Positions 8,042 through 17,133 of a stretch of 64,000 nucleotides of DNA are shown here, piece by piece. The stretch comes from Mesorhizobium sp. L-8-3 (GTDB taxonomy: Bacteria; Pseudomonadota; Alphaproteobacteria; Rhizobiales; Rhizobiaceae). Both the position numbers and the translations under genes were made by a program. The notes beneath the pieces are model-generated. The model was not told where the DNA came from. It saw only the letters and a list, made by a program, of their open reading frames with translations, and did no database searches. Position 1 is the stretch's first letter. Each line of letters starts with the position of its first letter. The DNA lies in NCBI RefSeq assembly GCF_016756615.1, contig NZ_AP023262.1:3845501-3909500 (forward strand), written 5' to 3'.

Positions 8042-9064
8042 ATGGCTCGCAAATCCACCGCCCATACATCAATAGATTTCGACCGGCCCGGCAAGCAGGT
8101 CGGCTTCATCGACATCCCGCATTCGCCGCATGAGGATGCCTGGGGCGCGACTCGCATCCCTCTTGCGGTGATCGCAAACGGCAGCGGGCCGACCGTCATC
8201 CTGCAGGGCGGAAACCACGGCGACGAATATGAAGGGCCGATCACGCTTGGCGAGATGATCCGCGAGCTCGATCCCGGGAAGGTCAGCGGGCGCATCATCG
8301 TCCTGCCGGCGGTCAATATTCCCGCGGTGCTCGCCGGGCGGCGGACCTCGCCCGTGGACGGGCTCAATCTCAACCGGACCTTCCCGGGAGATCCTGGCGG
8401 CACCATCACCCAACAGATATCGGCCTATGTCAGCGACGTCATCTTTCCGCTCGGCGACGCATTCGTCGATCTGCATTCGGGGGGCTCGTCGCTCAACATC
8501 CTGCCGAGCGCCATTGTCGAGCCGGCGCCCGATCCGGAGCATCGCAGGCGCAACATCGCAGCGGTGCTCGCTTTCGGCGCTCCGCTGACGGTGGTGATCG
8601 ACAATCTGGGAGAGCCGCGCACCTCCACTGCCACGGCCGTGCGCGCGGGGCTCACCACGGTCGGCACCGAAATGGCGGGGGCGGGCACCGTTTCGATCGA
8701 CGCGCTTGGGATATGCAGGCGCGGCGTGCGCAACGTGCTCGGCCATTTCGGGGTGCTGGCGCCTCCGGTCCATGCCGGCGGGCAGGCGCCCGGCTCGCAA
8801 GGAATCCTCAAGATCCCGGGACGGGACGGTTATGTGCTCGCCGGCTGCGATGGCGTCTTCGAACCCTTCCACCCGCTCGGGACCAACGTCCGGGCGGGCG
8901 AGCCGGCCGGGCGCATCCACAATCTCGGCGATCCGGCGCGCGCCCCCGAAGTGTTGGAATACGCCTGCGATGGAATCGTCTATGGTCGCCGCCAGCCCGG
9001 CCGGGTCGTAAGCGGCAATTGCTGCGTGACGGTGGCCGCGCCTTATGAAGGAGATATCGCGTGA
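8042..9064 (+). CDS. Succinylglutamate desuccinylase/aspartoacylase family deacylase, DoeB-like
   Basis: A zinc-dependent amidohydrolase of 340 residues. The metal-binding segment GGNHGDEYEG provides His and Glu ligands. It is followed by GLNLNRTFPG (substrate binding) and FVDLHSGG with the third ligand, and a beta-sheet C-terminal domain. The GGNHGDEYEGP wording and the length resemble N-alpha-acetyl-L-2,4-diaminobutyrate deacetylase (DoeB) of ectoine breakdown. The next gene resembles hydroxyectoine-pathway dehydratases, which supports this, but no ectoine hydrolase (doeA) is in view. The start is ATG 8042 or the in-frame ATG 8030. The downstream gene overlaps its stop. Confidence 0.8.
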   Translation: MARKSTAHTSIDFDRPGKQVGFIDIPHSPHEDAWGATRIPLAVIANGSGPTVILQGGNHGDEYEGPITLGEMIRELDPGKVSGRIIVLPAVNIPAVLAGRRTSPVDGLNLNRTFPGDPGGTITQQISAYVSDVIFPLGDAFVDLHSGGSSLNILPSAIVEPAPDPEHRRRNIAAVLAFGAPLTVVIDNLGEPRTSTATAVRAGLTTVGTEMAGAGTVSIDALGICRRGVRNVLGHFGVLAPPVHAGGQAPGSQGILKIPGRDGYVLAGCDGVFEPFHPLGTNVRAGEPAGRIHNLGDPARAPEVLEYACDGIVYGRRQPGRVVSGNCCVTVAAPYEGDIA

Positions 9065-10002
9065 TCGGCATCGAGGACGTCAGGGCGGCGGCGGAGCGCA
9101 TCAATGGCCATGTGAGGCGGACGCCCATGATGGACGCGACGGCGTTGATGTCGCCGCTCGGTGACGCCAGCGTCGCCTTGAAACTCGAACTGCTGCAGGT
9201 GACCGGCTCGTTCAAGGCGCGTGGTGCGACCAACCGGCTTCTGTCGCTCGCGAAGGCCGATCTCGCCAAGGGCATCGTCACCGCCTCGGGCGGCAATCAC
9301 GGTCTCGCCACGGCGCGCGCCGGATGGATGGCCGGCGTGCCGGCGACGATCTTCCTGCCCACCAACGCCACGCCGGCCAAGATCGAGAAGCTCAAGGCCT
9401 GGGGAGCCGATGTCAGGATCGTCGGTTCGGCCTGGCACGAATCCAATGTCGCCGCGCTCGACTTCGCCGAGAGGACTGGTGCCGCCTACTTCCATCCTTT
9501 CGCCGACCCTCAAGTCGTGGCGGGGCAGGGGACGGTCGGAATGGAGATCCTCGACCAGATGCCCGATGTCGACGTCATCCTGATCGCCATGGGCGGCGGC
9601 GGGCTGGCGAGCGGCGTCGCCACGGCGGTCAAGGCGCTGAAGCCCTCGACAAGGGTGATCGGCATCGAGGCGGAAGGCTGCCCGGTGCTGCTGCGCGCGA
9701 TCGAAGCCGGTGAGAATATCGGTCTCGACAAGATCACCACCTCGGTGGCGACCATGGCCTGCGCCAAGTCCGACGATGCGATCTTCGAGATCGTGCGCGA
9801 CCGCGTCGACGGGATCGTGCTGGTCGACGACGAGGAGATGAGGAAGGCCGCAGCCTGGCTCTGGTTCGAGATGGGGCTTGCCGCCGATCTCAGCGGCGCG
9901 GCGGCGATCGCCGCCTTGCGCGAAGGGCGAGTGGCGGTCAAGCCGGGCGAACGGGTCTGCGCGATCGTCTGCGGGGCAGGGCCCGACGCGATCCTCGGGT
10001 GA
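9061..10002 (+). CDS. PLP-dependent threonine/serine dehydratase family (EutB-like)
   Basis: A fold-type II PLP enzyme of 313 residues. The Schiff-base lysine lies in TGSFKARGATN (about residues 47-57). The phosphate/substrate loop is SGGNHGLATA, and a glycine-rich GGGGLASG loop binds the cofactor phosphate. Members remove water and ammonia from hydroxy-amino acids. The protein lacks the ACT domain of biosynthetic threonine deaminase, so a catabolic role is likely. The GTG start at 9061 overlaps the preceding stop by 4 bp. Coupling with a DoeB-like deacetylase points to a hydroxyectoine dehydratase (EutB), but a plain threonine ammonia-lyase remains possible. Confidence 0.85.
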   Translation: MIGIEDVRAAAERINGHVRRTPMMDATALMSPLGDASVALKLELLQVTGSFKARGATNRLLSLAKADLAKGIVTASGGNHGLATARAGWMAGVPATIFLPTNATPAKIEKLKAWGADVRIVGSAWHESNVAALDFAERTGAAYFHPFADPQVVAGQGTVGMEILDQMPDVDVILIAMGGGGLASGVATAVKALKPSTRVIGIEAEGCPVLLRAIEAGENIGLDKITTSVATMACAKSDDAIFEIVRDRVDGIVLVDDEEMRKAAAWLWFEMGLAADLSGAAAIAALREGRVAVKPGERVCAIVCGAGPDAILG

Positions 10003-10018
10003 TGTCCGCTTCGCAGCG

Positions 10019-10168
10019 CTTTCTCCCCCCTTCAGAGGGAGATGGCTGCGATGCAGCCAGAGGGGGTGGCTGCGGCCGTGCGCGACGTAAAAAACTCTCC
10101 TCGCGCTTAAAGGAGAGAACCCCACCCGACCGCTTCGCGGCCACCCTCCCCTCAAGGGGGAGGGAAAC
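10019..10168. repeat. Dispersed intergenic repeat region, second type
   Basis: The gap between the convergent dehydratase and formamidase-like genes is filled by two palindromic pieces. One is around TTCTCCCCCCTTCAGAGGGAGA (10021-10042) with ATGGCTGCGATGCAGCCA. The other, at 10118-10168, holds GACCGCTTCGCGGCC and CTCCCCTCAAGGGGGAGGG. Both look like rhizobial intergenic mosaic sequences and might also serve as a bidirectional terminator. Confidence 0.6.
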
Positions 10169-10181
10169 CTTGGCGCCTTCC

Positions 10182-11012
10182 TCAATCCCCCAGCAGGCAG
10201 TGCGTTAGCGGATGCGCGGCGTCGGCGAGGCCGTCGATGATGCTGAAGTGATGGCGGTCAGGCTCGATCACCGCGGCGGTCGATGCACCAAGCCCGGTCC
10301 AGACATTGGCGAGCAGCGCGTTCTGGCGGATGAACTCGGCGCGCTCGCCGCCGCCCACCCAGCAGGTGATGCGGGCATTGTCCATCGGCCGCAGCAGCGC
10401 CGGGCTTTCGGTCAGCGCTTCGGCCTCGTCGATGCGCAGATCCCCGTTCATCGCGGTGCGCATGATCGGGCGCAGATCGTGAACGCCCGATATGGAAACG
10501 ACATGCCGGATGCGCGCTTGCACCGGCGCGGCTATCGGCGAGGTCGCACTGATCATGCGGCTGACCAGATGGCCGCCGGCGGAGTGTCCGGTCAGCATCA
10601 GCGGACCGTCGATCAAGGCGGCGGCCGCGCCGATCGCGGCGGCGACCTCGGCCACGATGCCCGAGATGCGAATATCTGGGCAGAGCGTGTAGGACGGCAT
10701 GGCGACCGCGTAGCCGTTTGCCAGCGGACCTGCCGCCAGATGCGACCAGAAGCTCTTGTCGAGCCGTAGCCAGTAACCGCCATGGACGAAGACGACCAGG
10801 CCTTTCGTTTCGGTCTCCGGCAGGAAGAGGTCGAAACGATTGCGCTCGCCGGTGCCATAGGCGAGGTCCAGCCTGGCGCGGCCAGCCGAAGCGAGTTCTT
10901 CCCGGAAGGCGCGTGCGGGCTCGACCCAGGCGGCCGGCCAGCGCTCGCCGCCGGCGATATGGGCGCCGTTCGTATAGGCGTCGTCCCAGTCCTCGATCCG
11001 GCGACAGATCAT
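10182..11012 (-). CDS. Alpha/beta hydrolase, kynurenine formamidase-like
   Basis: A 276-residue serine hydrolase. It has the oxyanion motif HGGYW at 77-81 and the nucleophile elbow GHSAGG with Ser144, both characteristic of arylformamidases related to the eukaryotic/Pseudomonas type. The catalytic His is probably in the RHHFSIIDGL segment near the C terminus. In the kynurenine pathway this enzyme hydrolyses N-formylkynurenine, the product of the tryptophan 2,3-dioxygenase encoded 2 kb away. I chose ATG 11012 because GGAGGG sits 7-8 bp upstream; the in-frame TTG at 11018 is too close to that site. It is divergent from the ligase-dioxygenase pair. A general esterase cannot be excluded. Confidence 0.75.
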   Translation of the reverse strand: MICRRIEDWDDAYTNGAHIAGGERWPAAWVEPARAFREELASAGRARLDLAYGTGERNRFDLFLPETETKGLVVFVHGGYWLRLDKSFWSHLAAGPLANGYAVAMPSYTLCPDIRISGIVAEVAAAIGAAAALIDGPLMLTGHSAGGHLVSRMISATSPIAAPVQARIRHVVSISGVHDLRPIMRTAMNGDLRIDEAEALTESPALLRPMDNARITCWVGGGERAEFIRQNALLANVWTGLGASTAAVIEPDRHHFSIIDGLADAAHPLTHCLLGD

Positions 11013-11030
11013 CGGCAATCCCTCCCCAAA

Positions 11031-11079
11031 GCATGTTTCCCGAAAGTGGGCACCGGTTTCGGGAAGAAAGACATAGTGC
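11031..11079. repeat. Dispersed palindromic repeat, third type (copy 1)
   Basis: Contains TCCCGAAA, an 11-bp centre GTGGGCACCGG, then TTTCGGGA, with outer GCATGTTT and AAAGACAT. A second copy with a better outer stem is at 40651-40699. It lies in the 379-bp divergent gap between the formamidase-like and 2-aminobenzoate-CoA ligase-like genes; I see no gene in the rest of that gap (11080-11391). Confidence 0.7.
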
Positions 11080-11391
11080 CTCTATCCGGCTGCAACTGGC
11101 GCGCGCCGACATGAATGTCAATCTCGCACAGAAACTTTATGCTTGAAATAGTTTTCGGCAGATGCGATCCATTCGTAGGCTCAGTCGAGAAGGGAGGTCT
11201 CGCCGTGACGATGGCCGCATGTTTCGTTCGACCTGTCTCCACGGCCACGTCGCTTGTGCCGGCGGGCGCCGGCTGCGGCGCGCGGCCGCTGTCGCCCTGC
11301 TTGCCGACCTCCCTTCGCCGCAACCCGATCAGGCAGCCGGCCCGCGTACAGTGCGTGCCGGGCAGCCTGCGACCGATGTAAGGCCACGACC

Positions 11392-13011
11392 ATGCTTGGA
11401 CCGACAGCGCATATCGACACATTCGCGCGCGACAACCTGCCGCCGCCGGAGCAGTGGCCGGACTTCCTGCTCGACGGTTTCGACTATCCCGACCATCTCA
11501 ATGCCGCGGTCGAGTTGACCGACGCCATGGTCGCGAAAGGGTTCGGCGACAATACGGCGCTGATCGGCAACGGCCGCCGCCGCACCTACAAGGAACTGGC
11601 GGACTGGACGAACCGGCTGGCGCATGCTCTCGTCGAGGATTATGGCGTAAAGCCTGGAAATCGCGTGCTGATCCGCTCCGCCAACAATCCCGCCATGGTC
11701 GCCTGCTGGCTGGCCGCCACCAAGGCGGGCGCGGTGGTGGTCAACACAATGCCCATGCTGCGCGCCCGGGAACTCGGCCAGATCGTCGACAAGGCGCAGG
11801 TCTCGCTGGCGCTCTGCGACACCCGCATCAAGGACGAGCTGGTCGCCTGCGCCAAGGAGAGCCGCTTCCTCAAGCAGGTGGTCGGCTTCGACGGCACGGC
11901 CAATCACGACGCCGAGCTCGACCGCATCGCGCTCAACAAGTCGGTGAAGTTCGACGCCGTCAATACCGGCCGCGACGACGTCGCGCTGCTCGGCTTCACC
12001 TCGGGCACGACAGGCGAGCCGAAGGCGACGATGCATTTCCATCGCGACCTGCTGATCGTCGCCGACGGCTATGCGCGGGAAGTGCTCGGCGTGACGCCCG
12101 AAGACGTGTTCGTCGGATCGCCGCCTCTCGCCTTTACCTTCGGCCTCGGCGGCCTGGCGATCTTCCCGCTGCGCTTCGGAGCGGCCGCGACGCTTCTCGA
12201 AAGCGCCACCCCGCCGAACATGATCGAGATCATCGAGACCTACAAGGCGACGATCTGCTTCACCGCGCCCACCGCCTATCGCGCCATGCTCGCAGCGATG
12301 GAAAACGGCGCCGATCTCTCCTCGCTGCGCCTGGCCGTCTCGGCCGGCGAGACCTTGCCTGCGCCGGTCTATGAGGACTGGTGCCGCAAGACTGGCAAGC
12401 CGATCCTCGACGGCATCGGCGCCACCGAGATGCTGCACATCTTCATCACCAACCGCTTGGGCGACTCCCGCGCCGCGACCACGGGCAAGCCGGTCACCGG
12501 CTACGAGGCCAGGATCGTCGACGCCGATATGAACGAAGTGCCGCGAGGCGAGGTGGGGCGGCTTGCCGTGCGAGGGCCGACCGGCTGCCGCTATCTCGCC
12601 GATAAGCGCCAGGAGAAATATGTCCGCGACGGCTGGAACCTGACGGGGGACTCCTTTGTCCAGGATGCCGACGGCTACTTCCATTTCGCCGCCCGCTCCG
12701 ACGACATGATCATCTCGGCCGGCTACAACATTGCCGGCCCCGAGGTTGAAGCGGCGCTGCTCGCCCATGCCGACGTGCGCGAATGCGCCGTCATCGGCAA
12801 GGCGGACGAGCAGCGCGGCCAGATCGTGGAAGCCCATGTCGTGCTGGTCGAGGGCGTCACCGCCGATGCCGCGACGGTCCAGCGCCTGCAGGATCACGTG
12901 AAGGCGACGATTGCCCCTTACAAATATCCGCGCTCGGTCGTCTTCCTCGACGCGTTGCCCAAGACGCAGACCGGCAAGATCCAGCGTTTCCGCCTGCGTG
13001 AGGAACATTGA
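11392..13011 (+). CDS. 2-aminobenzoate-CoA ligase-like AMP-forming acyl-CoA ligase
   Basis: An ANL-superfamily adenylating enzyme of 539 residues. The ATP phosphate loop is FTSGTTGEPKATMHFHRD. The A5 region reads GIGATEMLHIFITN, a wording seen in benzoate and 2-aminobenzoate-CoA ligases. The A8 hinge is DDMIISAGYNI and the A10 catalytic lysine is in PKTQTGKIQRF. It converts an aryl carboxylate with ATP and CoA to aryl-CoA. With tryptophan dioxygenase immediately downstream (start overlaps or abuts its stop), anthranilate from the kynurenine route is the likely substrate. The start at ATG 11392 fits the family N terminus although its ribosome site is weak. Confidence 0.85.
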   Translation: MLGPTAHIDTFARDNLPPPEQWPDFLLDGFDYPDHLNAAVELTDAMVAKGFGDNTALIGNGRRRTYKELADWTNRLAHALVEDYGVKPGNRVLIRSANNPAMVACWLAATKAGAVVVNTMPMLRARELGQIVDKAQVSLALCDTRIKDELVACAKESRFLKQVVGFDGTANHDAELDRIALNKSVKFDAVNTGRDDVALLGFTSGTTGEPKATMHFHRDLLIVADGYAREVLGVTPEDVFVGSPPLAFTFGLGGLAIFPLRFGAAATLLESATPPNMIEIIETYKATICFTAPTAYRAMLAAMENGADLSSLRLAVSAGETLPAPVYEDWCRKTGKPILDGIGATEMLHIFITNRLGDSRAATTGKPVTGYEARIVDADMNEVPRGEVGRLAVRGPTGCRYLADKRQEKYVRDGWNLTGDSFVQDADGYFHFAARSDDMIISAGYNIAGPEVEAALLAHADVRECAVIGKADEQRGQIVEAHVVLVEGVTADAATVQRLQDHVKATIAPYKYPRSVVFLDALPKTQTGKIQRFRLREEH

Positions 13012-13013
13012 GC

Positions 13014-13850
13014 ATGGCCGAGACGCGCGACGAACGCGAAGACGGAATCCGCACCGCCGTGGCAGCGCCCATGTCCTACAGCGACTATCTGCATCTCGAC
13101 CAGCTTCTCGCGGCACAATCGGCATTGTCGGATTCGCCCGATGAGCTCCTGTTCATCATCCAGCACCAGACCTCGGAACTGTGGATGAAACTTGCCATCC
13201 ACGAGGCAAGCTCCGCCTGCGCCGCCATCCGCGAGGACCGGCTGGAGCCGGCCTTCAAGATGCTCACGCGCGTGGCGCGGATCTTCGAACAGTTGAACAG
13301 CGCCTGGGATGTGCTGCGCACGATGACACCCAGCGAATACACCAAGTTCCGCGGCGCGCTCGGCCAGTCCTCGGGTTTCCAATCCTGGCAATACCGGGCG
13401 ATCGAGTTCCTTGCCGGCAACCGCAATCTGGCGATGCTGAAGCCGCATGCCGATCGCGCCGAGGCGTCGGCGAAGCTGGAGGCGATCCTGGCGCGGCCGA
13501 GCCTCTATGACGAGGCGCTGCGCCTGCTCGCGCGGCAGGGTTTCGACATCGGCCCCGACGCCGCCCGCACCGACTGGCGCGGGACGCGGCAGGAGAACGA
13601 GGCCGTGCTCACCGCATGGAAGGCGGTCTATGCCGAGCCGGAGCGGCACTGGATGCTCTACGAGCTGGCCGAGAAGCTGGTCGATTTCGAGGACTATTTC
13701 CGCCGCTGGCGCTTCAATCACGTCACCACGGTCGAACGGATCATCGGCCTCAAGAAGGGAACGGGCGGAACCGGGGGAGTATCCTATCTCCGCCGGATGC
13801 TGGAGGTTGTACTTTTCCCAGAACTCTGGAAAGTGCGTACCGAACTCTAG
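13014..13850 (+). CDS. kynA: Tryptophan 2,3-dioxygenase
   Basis: A haem dioxygenase of 278 residues that converts L-tryptophan to N-formylkynurenine. The substrate-binding segment FIIQHQTSELWMKL contains His51. The likely proximal haem ligand is His235 in WRFNHVTTVERIIG. The family hallmark GTGGTGGVSYLRR is near the C terminus. ATG 13014 has GAGGA 9 bp upstream; a TTG at 13008 overlapping the ligase stop is an alternative. It is cotranscribed with the CoA ligase, and the formamidase-like gene is divergent. Kynureninase, needed to reach anthranilate, is not in the window. Confidence 0.95.
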   Translation: MAETRDEREDGIRTAVAAPMSYSDYLHLDQLLAAQSALSDSPDELLFIIQHQTSELWMKLAIHEASSACAAIREDRLEPAFKMLTRVARIFEQLNSAWDVLRTMTPSEYTKFRGALGQSSGFQSWQYRAIEFLAGNRNLAMLKPHADRAEASAKLEAILARPSLYDEALRLLARQGFDIGPDAARTDWRGTRQENEAVLTAWKAVYAEPERHWMLYELAEKLVDFEDYFRRWRFNHVTTVERIIGLKKGTGGTGGVSYLRRMLEVVLFPELWKVRTEL

Positions 13851-13873
13851 AAAACAACGGGAGGAGCGAGACG

Positions 13874-15013
13874 ATGAAGAGAATTCTTACGGCGAGCCTG
13901 ATGGCCCTGTCGATCGGCGTGTCGGGAGCGGCATTCGCCGAACCGATCAAGATCGGCATGATCACGACGCTGTCGGGCGGCGGTTCGGGCCTGGGCATCG
14001 ACGTGCGCGACGGCTTCATGCTGGCGCTCGAACAGTCGGGCAACAAGGAGATCGAGGTCGTCACCGAGGACGACGCCCAGAAGCCGGAAATGGCCGTCCA
14101 GATCGCCGACAAGATGATCCAAAGCGACAAGGTCGACATCCTCACCGGCATCATCTGGTCGAACCTCGCCATGGCCGTGGTGCCGAATGCGGTTGCGCAG
14201 GGCAAGTTCTACCTGTCGCCGAATGCCGGGCCGTCGGCACTGGCCGGCGCCAAATGCAACGAGAACTATTTCAACGTCGCGTGGCAGAACGACAATCTGC
14301 ACGAGGCGATGGGCGCCTATGCGAACCAGGCCGGTTACAAGAAGTCCTTCATCCTGGCCCCCAACTATCCGGCCGGCACCGATGCCCTGACCGGCTACAA
14401 GCGCTTCTACAAGGGCGATCTCGCCGGCGAGCTCTACACCAAGCTTGGTCAGACCGATTACGCGGCCGAGATCGCGCAGATCCGTGATTCCGGCGCCGAT
14501 TCCGTCTACATCTTCCTGCCCGGGGGCATGGGCATCGCGTTCATGAAGCAATATGCCCAGTCGGGCGTGAAGATCCCTGTCACCGGGCCGGGCTTCTCCT
14601 TCGACCAGGATGTGCTCGGCGCGATCGGAGATGCGGCCGTCGGCGTCAGGAACACCGCGCAATGGTCGCCCGACCTCGACAACGAGACGAACAAGAAGTT
14701 CGTGGAGACCTTCAAGGCCAAGTACGGGCGCATCCCCTCGCTCTACGCCAGCCAGGGCTTCGACACGGCGAACCTCATCGTCGCCGCCGCCTCCAAGGCG
14801 AGCGTCAAGGACGCCGAAGCGTTCCGTGCCGCGCTCAAGGAGGCCGGCTTCGAATCGACCCGCGGCGACTTCAAGTTCGGCAACAACAACCATCCGATCC
14901 AGGACGTCTATGTCCGCGAGGTGATCAAGGACGGCGACGTCATTACCAACAAGATCGTCGGCACGGCCTTCGAAGACCATCAGGACGCCTACGCCAAGGA
15001 CTGCAAGATGTAA
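13874..15013 (+). CDS. ABC transporter substrate-binding protein, branched-chain amino acid type
   Basis: A periplasmic type I binding protein of 379 residues with a signal peptide (basic KR, hydrophobic core, AFA at 20-22 before EP). The mature part starts IKIGMITTLSGGGSGLGIDVRDGF, typical of LivK/HAAT-family receptors, and continues with the usual GxxxSN and PNYPAGTD hinge regions. GGGAGGAG precedes ATG 13874. It opens a five-gene importer operon and follows the tryptophan dioxygenase by only 23 bp, so an aromatic or related acid is a plausible cargo. Substrate is inferred from context only. Confidence 0.9.
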   Translation: MKRILTASLMALSIGVSGAAFAEPIKIGMITTLSGGGSGLGIDVRDGFMLALEQSGNKEIEVVTEDDAQKPEMAVQIADKMIQSDKVDILTGIIWSNLAMAVVPNAVAQGKFYLSPNAGPSALAGAKCNENYFNVAWQNDNLHEAMGAYANQAGYKKSFILAPNYPAGTDALTGYKRFYKGDLAGELYTKLGQTDYAAEIAQIRDSGADSVYIFLPGGMGIAFMKQYAQSGVKIPVTGPGFSFDQDVLGAIGDAAVGVRNTAQWSPDLDNETNKKFVETFKAKYGRIPSLYASQGFDTANLIVAAASKASVKDAEAFRAALKEAGFESTRGDFKFGNNNHPIQDVYVREVIKDGDVITNKIVGTAFEDHQDAYAKDCKM

Positions 15014-15235
15014 TTGCGGCAGCCTCTCTTCTCCCCGCTTGCGGGAGAAGATGCCGGTCCACCCTCCGCAGCTGCTGCGCAACTGCTGCGGAGGACGGGC
15101 AGGCAGGTGGGGCGGCGGAACGCTGAGATATCGCCTCACCCTCTCACCGTAGTCGGGAGGGGGGTCGCCGCCGCCGAGTCCGCTCCGCCGCCAAAGCAGC
15201 CAAGCTGCACGTCAGTTCTAAGACCGGGAACCATT
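15014..15235. repeat. Repeat-like intergenic region inside the ABC operon
   Basis: A 222-bp gap separates the binding-protein gene from the first permease. It contains hairpin-forming CTTCTCCCCGCTTGCGGGAGAAG (15029-15051 approximately) and a CCTCCGCAG...CTGCGGAGG stem (15063-15096 approximately). Such a structure often lets the binding protein be expressed more than the permeases. No gene is visible. Confidence 0.5.
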
Positions 15236-16156
15236 TTGTCGATCGCACTTCTCCTGGAGCAGTTGCTCAACGGCCTGCAGTTCGGCGTCATGCTGTTCCT
15301 GATGGCCGCCGGGCTGACGCTCATCTTCGGCGTCATGGGCCTGATCAATCTTGCCCATGGCTCGCTCTACATGATCGGCGCCTTCGCCTGCGCGGCGGTC
15401 GCTGCCGCGACCGGCTCGTTCTGGATCGGGCTGGCGGCGAGCCTCGCCGCGGCGGCCGCCGCCGGCGCGCTGGTCGAGATTCTCGTCGTGCGCCGCCTCT
15501 ATGAGCGGGATCATCTCGACCAGGTGCTGGCCACCTTCGCGTTGATCCTGATCTTCTCGGAAGGCACGCGCTGGCTGTTCGGCTCGTTTCCACTCTATCT
15601 CGACATACCGCCCCAGCTCTCGGGTGCCGTCGAGCTTCCGGGCGGCTTCAGCTATCCGCTGTACCGGCTCGCCATCATCGGCGTCGGCATCGCCGTCGCC
15701 GTCGGGCTCTATTGGCTGATCGCGCGCACGCGGCTCGGCATGCGCATCCGAGCCGGCGAATCCGACCGCGAGATTATAGCCGCGCTTGGCGTCGACATCC
15801 GCACCCTCTACACCATCGTCTTCGCGCTGGGCGCGGCACTGGCGGGCCTGGCTGGCGCTCTGGTCGGCGCGCTGCAATCCGTGCAGGTCGGCATGGGCGA
15901 GCCGGTGCTTATCCTCGCCTTCGTGGTGATCGTTATCGGCGGCATCGGCTCGATCAAGGGTGCGCTGGTCGGGGCGCTCCTTGTCGGGCTGATCGACACG
16001 CTGGGACGCTTCCTCCTGCCGAAGCTCTTCAGCCTGTTCCTCGGGCCGTCGGACGGAGCGACGGTCGGGGCCGCGCTCGCCTCGATGCTGATCTATGTCG
16101 TGATGGCGTTGATCCTGGCGGTCCGGCCGAAAGGCCTGTTTGCGGTGACGGCATGA
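15236..16156 (+). CDS. Branched-chain amino acid type ABC permease (LivH-like)
   Basis: An integral membrane permease of about 306 residues. The start of the conserved region LLLEQLLNGLQFGVMLFLMAAGLTLIFGVMGLINLAHG is the LivH N-terminal signature, and the GGIGSIKGALVGALLVG segment is the cytoplasmic coupling region. About eight hydrophobic stretches are visible. I chose TTG 15236 because it gives the family N terminus; no ATG occurs nearby upstream in frame. The next gene overlaps by 4 bp (ATGA). Confidence 0.88.
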   Translation: MSIALLLEQLLNGLQFGVMLFLMAAGLTLIFGVMGLINLAHGSLYMIGAFACAAVAAATGSFWIGLAASLAAAAAAGALVEILVVRRLYERDHLDQVLATFALILIFSEGTRWLFGSFPLYLDIPPQLSGAVELPGGFSYPLYRLAIIGVGIAVAVGLYWLIARTRLGMRIRAGESDREIIAALGVDIRTLYTIVFALGAALAGLAGALVGALQSVQVGMGEPVLILAFVVIVIGGIGSIKGALVGALLVGLIDTLGRFLLPKLFSLFLGPSDGATVGAALASMLIYVVMALILAVRPKGLFAVTA

Positions 16157-17133
16157 CTGCGATGCGCCGCGAAACGATCGTCAACTGGTCGCTTGCCGGC
16201 CTGCTGCTGGCCCTGCCATTCGCCGCGCAGGCGCTGGGCGAGCCGTTCTACATCACGCTCGCGACCCGCATGGCGATCCTCGCCCTCGCAGCCGTCGGCC
16301 TCAATCTCGCCCTCGGTCTCGGCGGGCTGGTGTCCTTCGGCCATGCCGCCTTCTTCGGCATCGGTGGCTACGCCGCCGGCATACTGGGCATGCACGCTCT
16401 CAATGCCGAGCCTCTGTTTCTTGGCATTCCAGCCAGCGACCAGATCTGGGTAGCCTGGCTGGTCGCGATCGTGGTTTGCGCGCTCGTGGCGCTGGCGACC
16501 GGTGTGATCAGCCTGCGTACATCGGGCGTCTACTTCATCATGATCACGCTCGCATTCGCGCAGATGATCTACTATTTCGCCATCTCCTGGCCGGCCTATG
16601 GTGGAGAGGACGGCCTGTCGCTGCCGTTGCGCAGCGCCTTTCCCGGCCTGAACACGGCCGATCCCTTGACCTTCTTCCTGCTTTCTTTCGCCGTTCTGGC
16701 GGTCACCCTCGTGCTGTTCGCGCTTGTCGGCGGCTCTCGCTTCGGCACCGCTTTGCAGGCGGCACGGCAGAACGAGGCGCGGCTCGCAGCGGTCGGCATC
16801 GAGCCGTTCCACACAAGGCTCGTCGCCTATGTCATGTCCGCTGCGATTACCGGCGTGGCGGGCGTGCTCTTCGCCAATCTCAACCGCTTCGTCAGTCCGT
16901 CCATGTTGTCTTGGCAGATGTCGGGCGAGTTGATCGTGCTGATCATCCTCGGCGGCACGGCGCGACTCTTCGGCCCGGTTGCCGGTGCGATGCTGTTCGT
17001 GCTTTTCGAATTCGTGCTGGGCGGCATGACCGAGCGCTGGCAGTTCTTCCTCGGGCTGATCCTGCTCGCCGTGGTACTCTTCGCGCGCGGTGGTATCGTC
17101 GGCCTGCTCGCGGGGAAAGCGCGCTATGGCTGA
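16153..17133 (+). CDS. Branched-chain amino acid type ABC permease (LivM-like)
   Basis: The second permease subunit, 326 residues. Its signature LNLALGLGGLVSFGHAAFFGIGGYAAG is near residue 55 and ITLAFAQMIYYFAISWPAYGGEDG near 135, both conserved in LivM. It ends with GLILLAVVLFARGGIVGLL. ATG 16153 overlaps the LivH-like stop, and its own stop overlaps the next start by 8 bp, so the four membrane and ATPase genes are translationally coupled. Confidence 0.9.
   Translation: MTAMRRETIVNWSLAGLLLALPFAAQALGEPFYITLATRMAILALAAVGLNLALGLGGLVSFGHAAFFGIGGYAAGILGMHALNAEPLFLGIPASDQIWVAWLVAIVVCALVALATGVISLRTSGVYFIMITLAFAQMIYYFAISWPAYGGEDGLSLPLRSAFPGLNTADPLTFFLLSFAVLAVTLVLFALVGGSRFGTALQAARQNEARLAAVGIEPFHTRLVAYVMSAAITGVAGVLFANLNRFVSPSMLSWQMSGELIVLIILGGTARLFGPVAGAMLFVLFEFVLGGMTERWQFFLGLILLAVVLFARGGIVGLLAGKARYG

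Noticed and set aside
11115..11381. An 88-codon frame upstream of the 2-aminobenzoate-CoA ligase
   Set aside because: No ribosome-binding site, no domain and an unusual composition. It is probably leader sequence.
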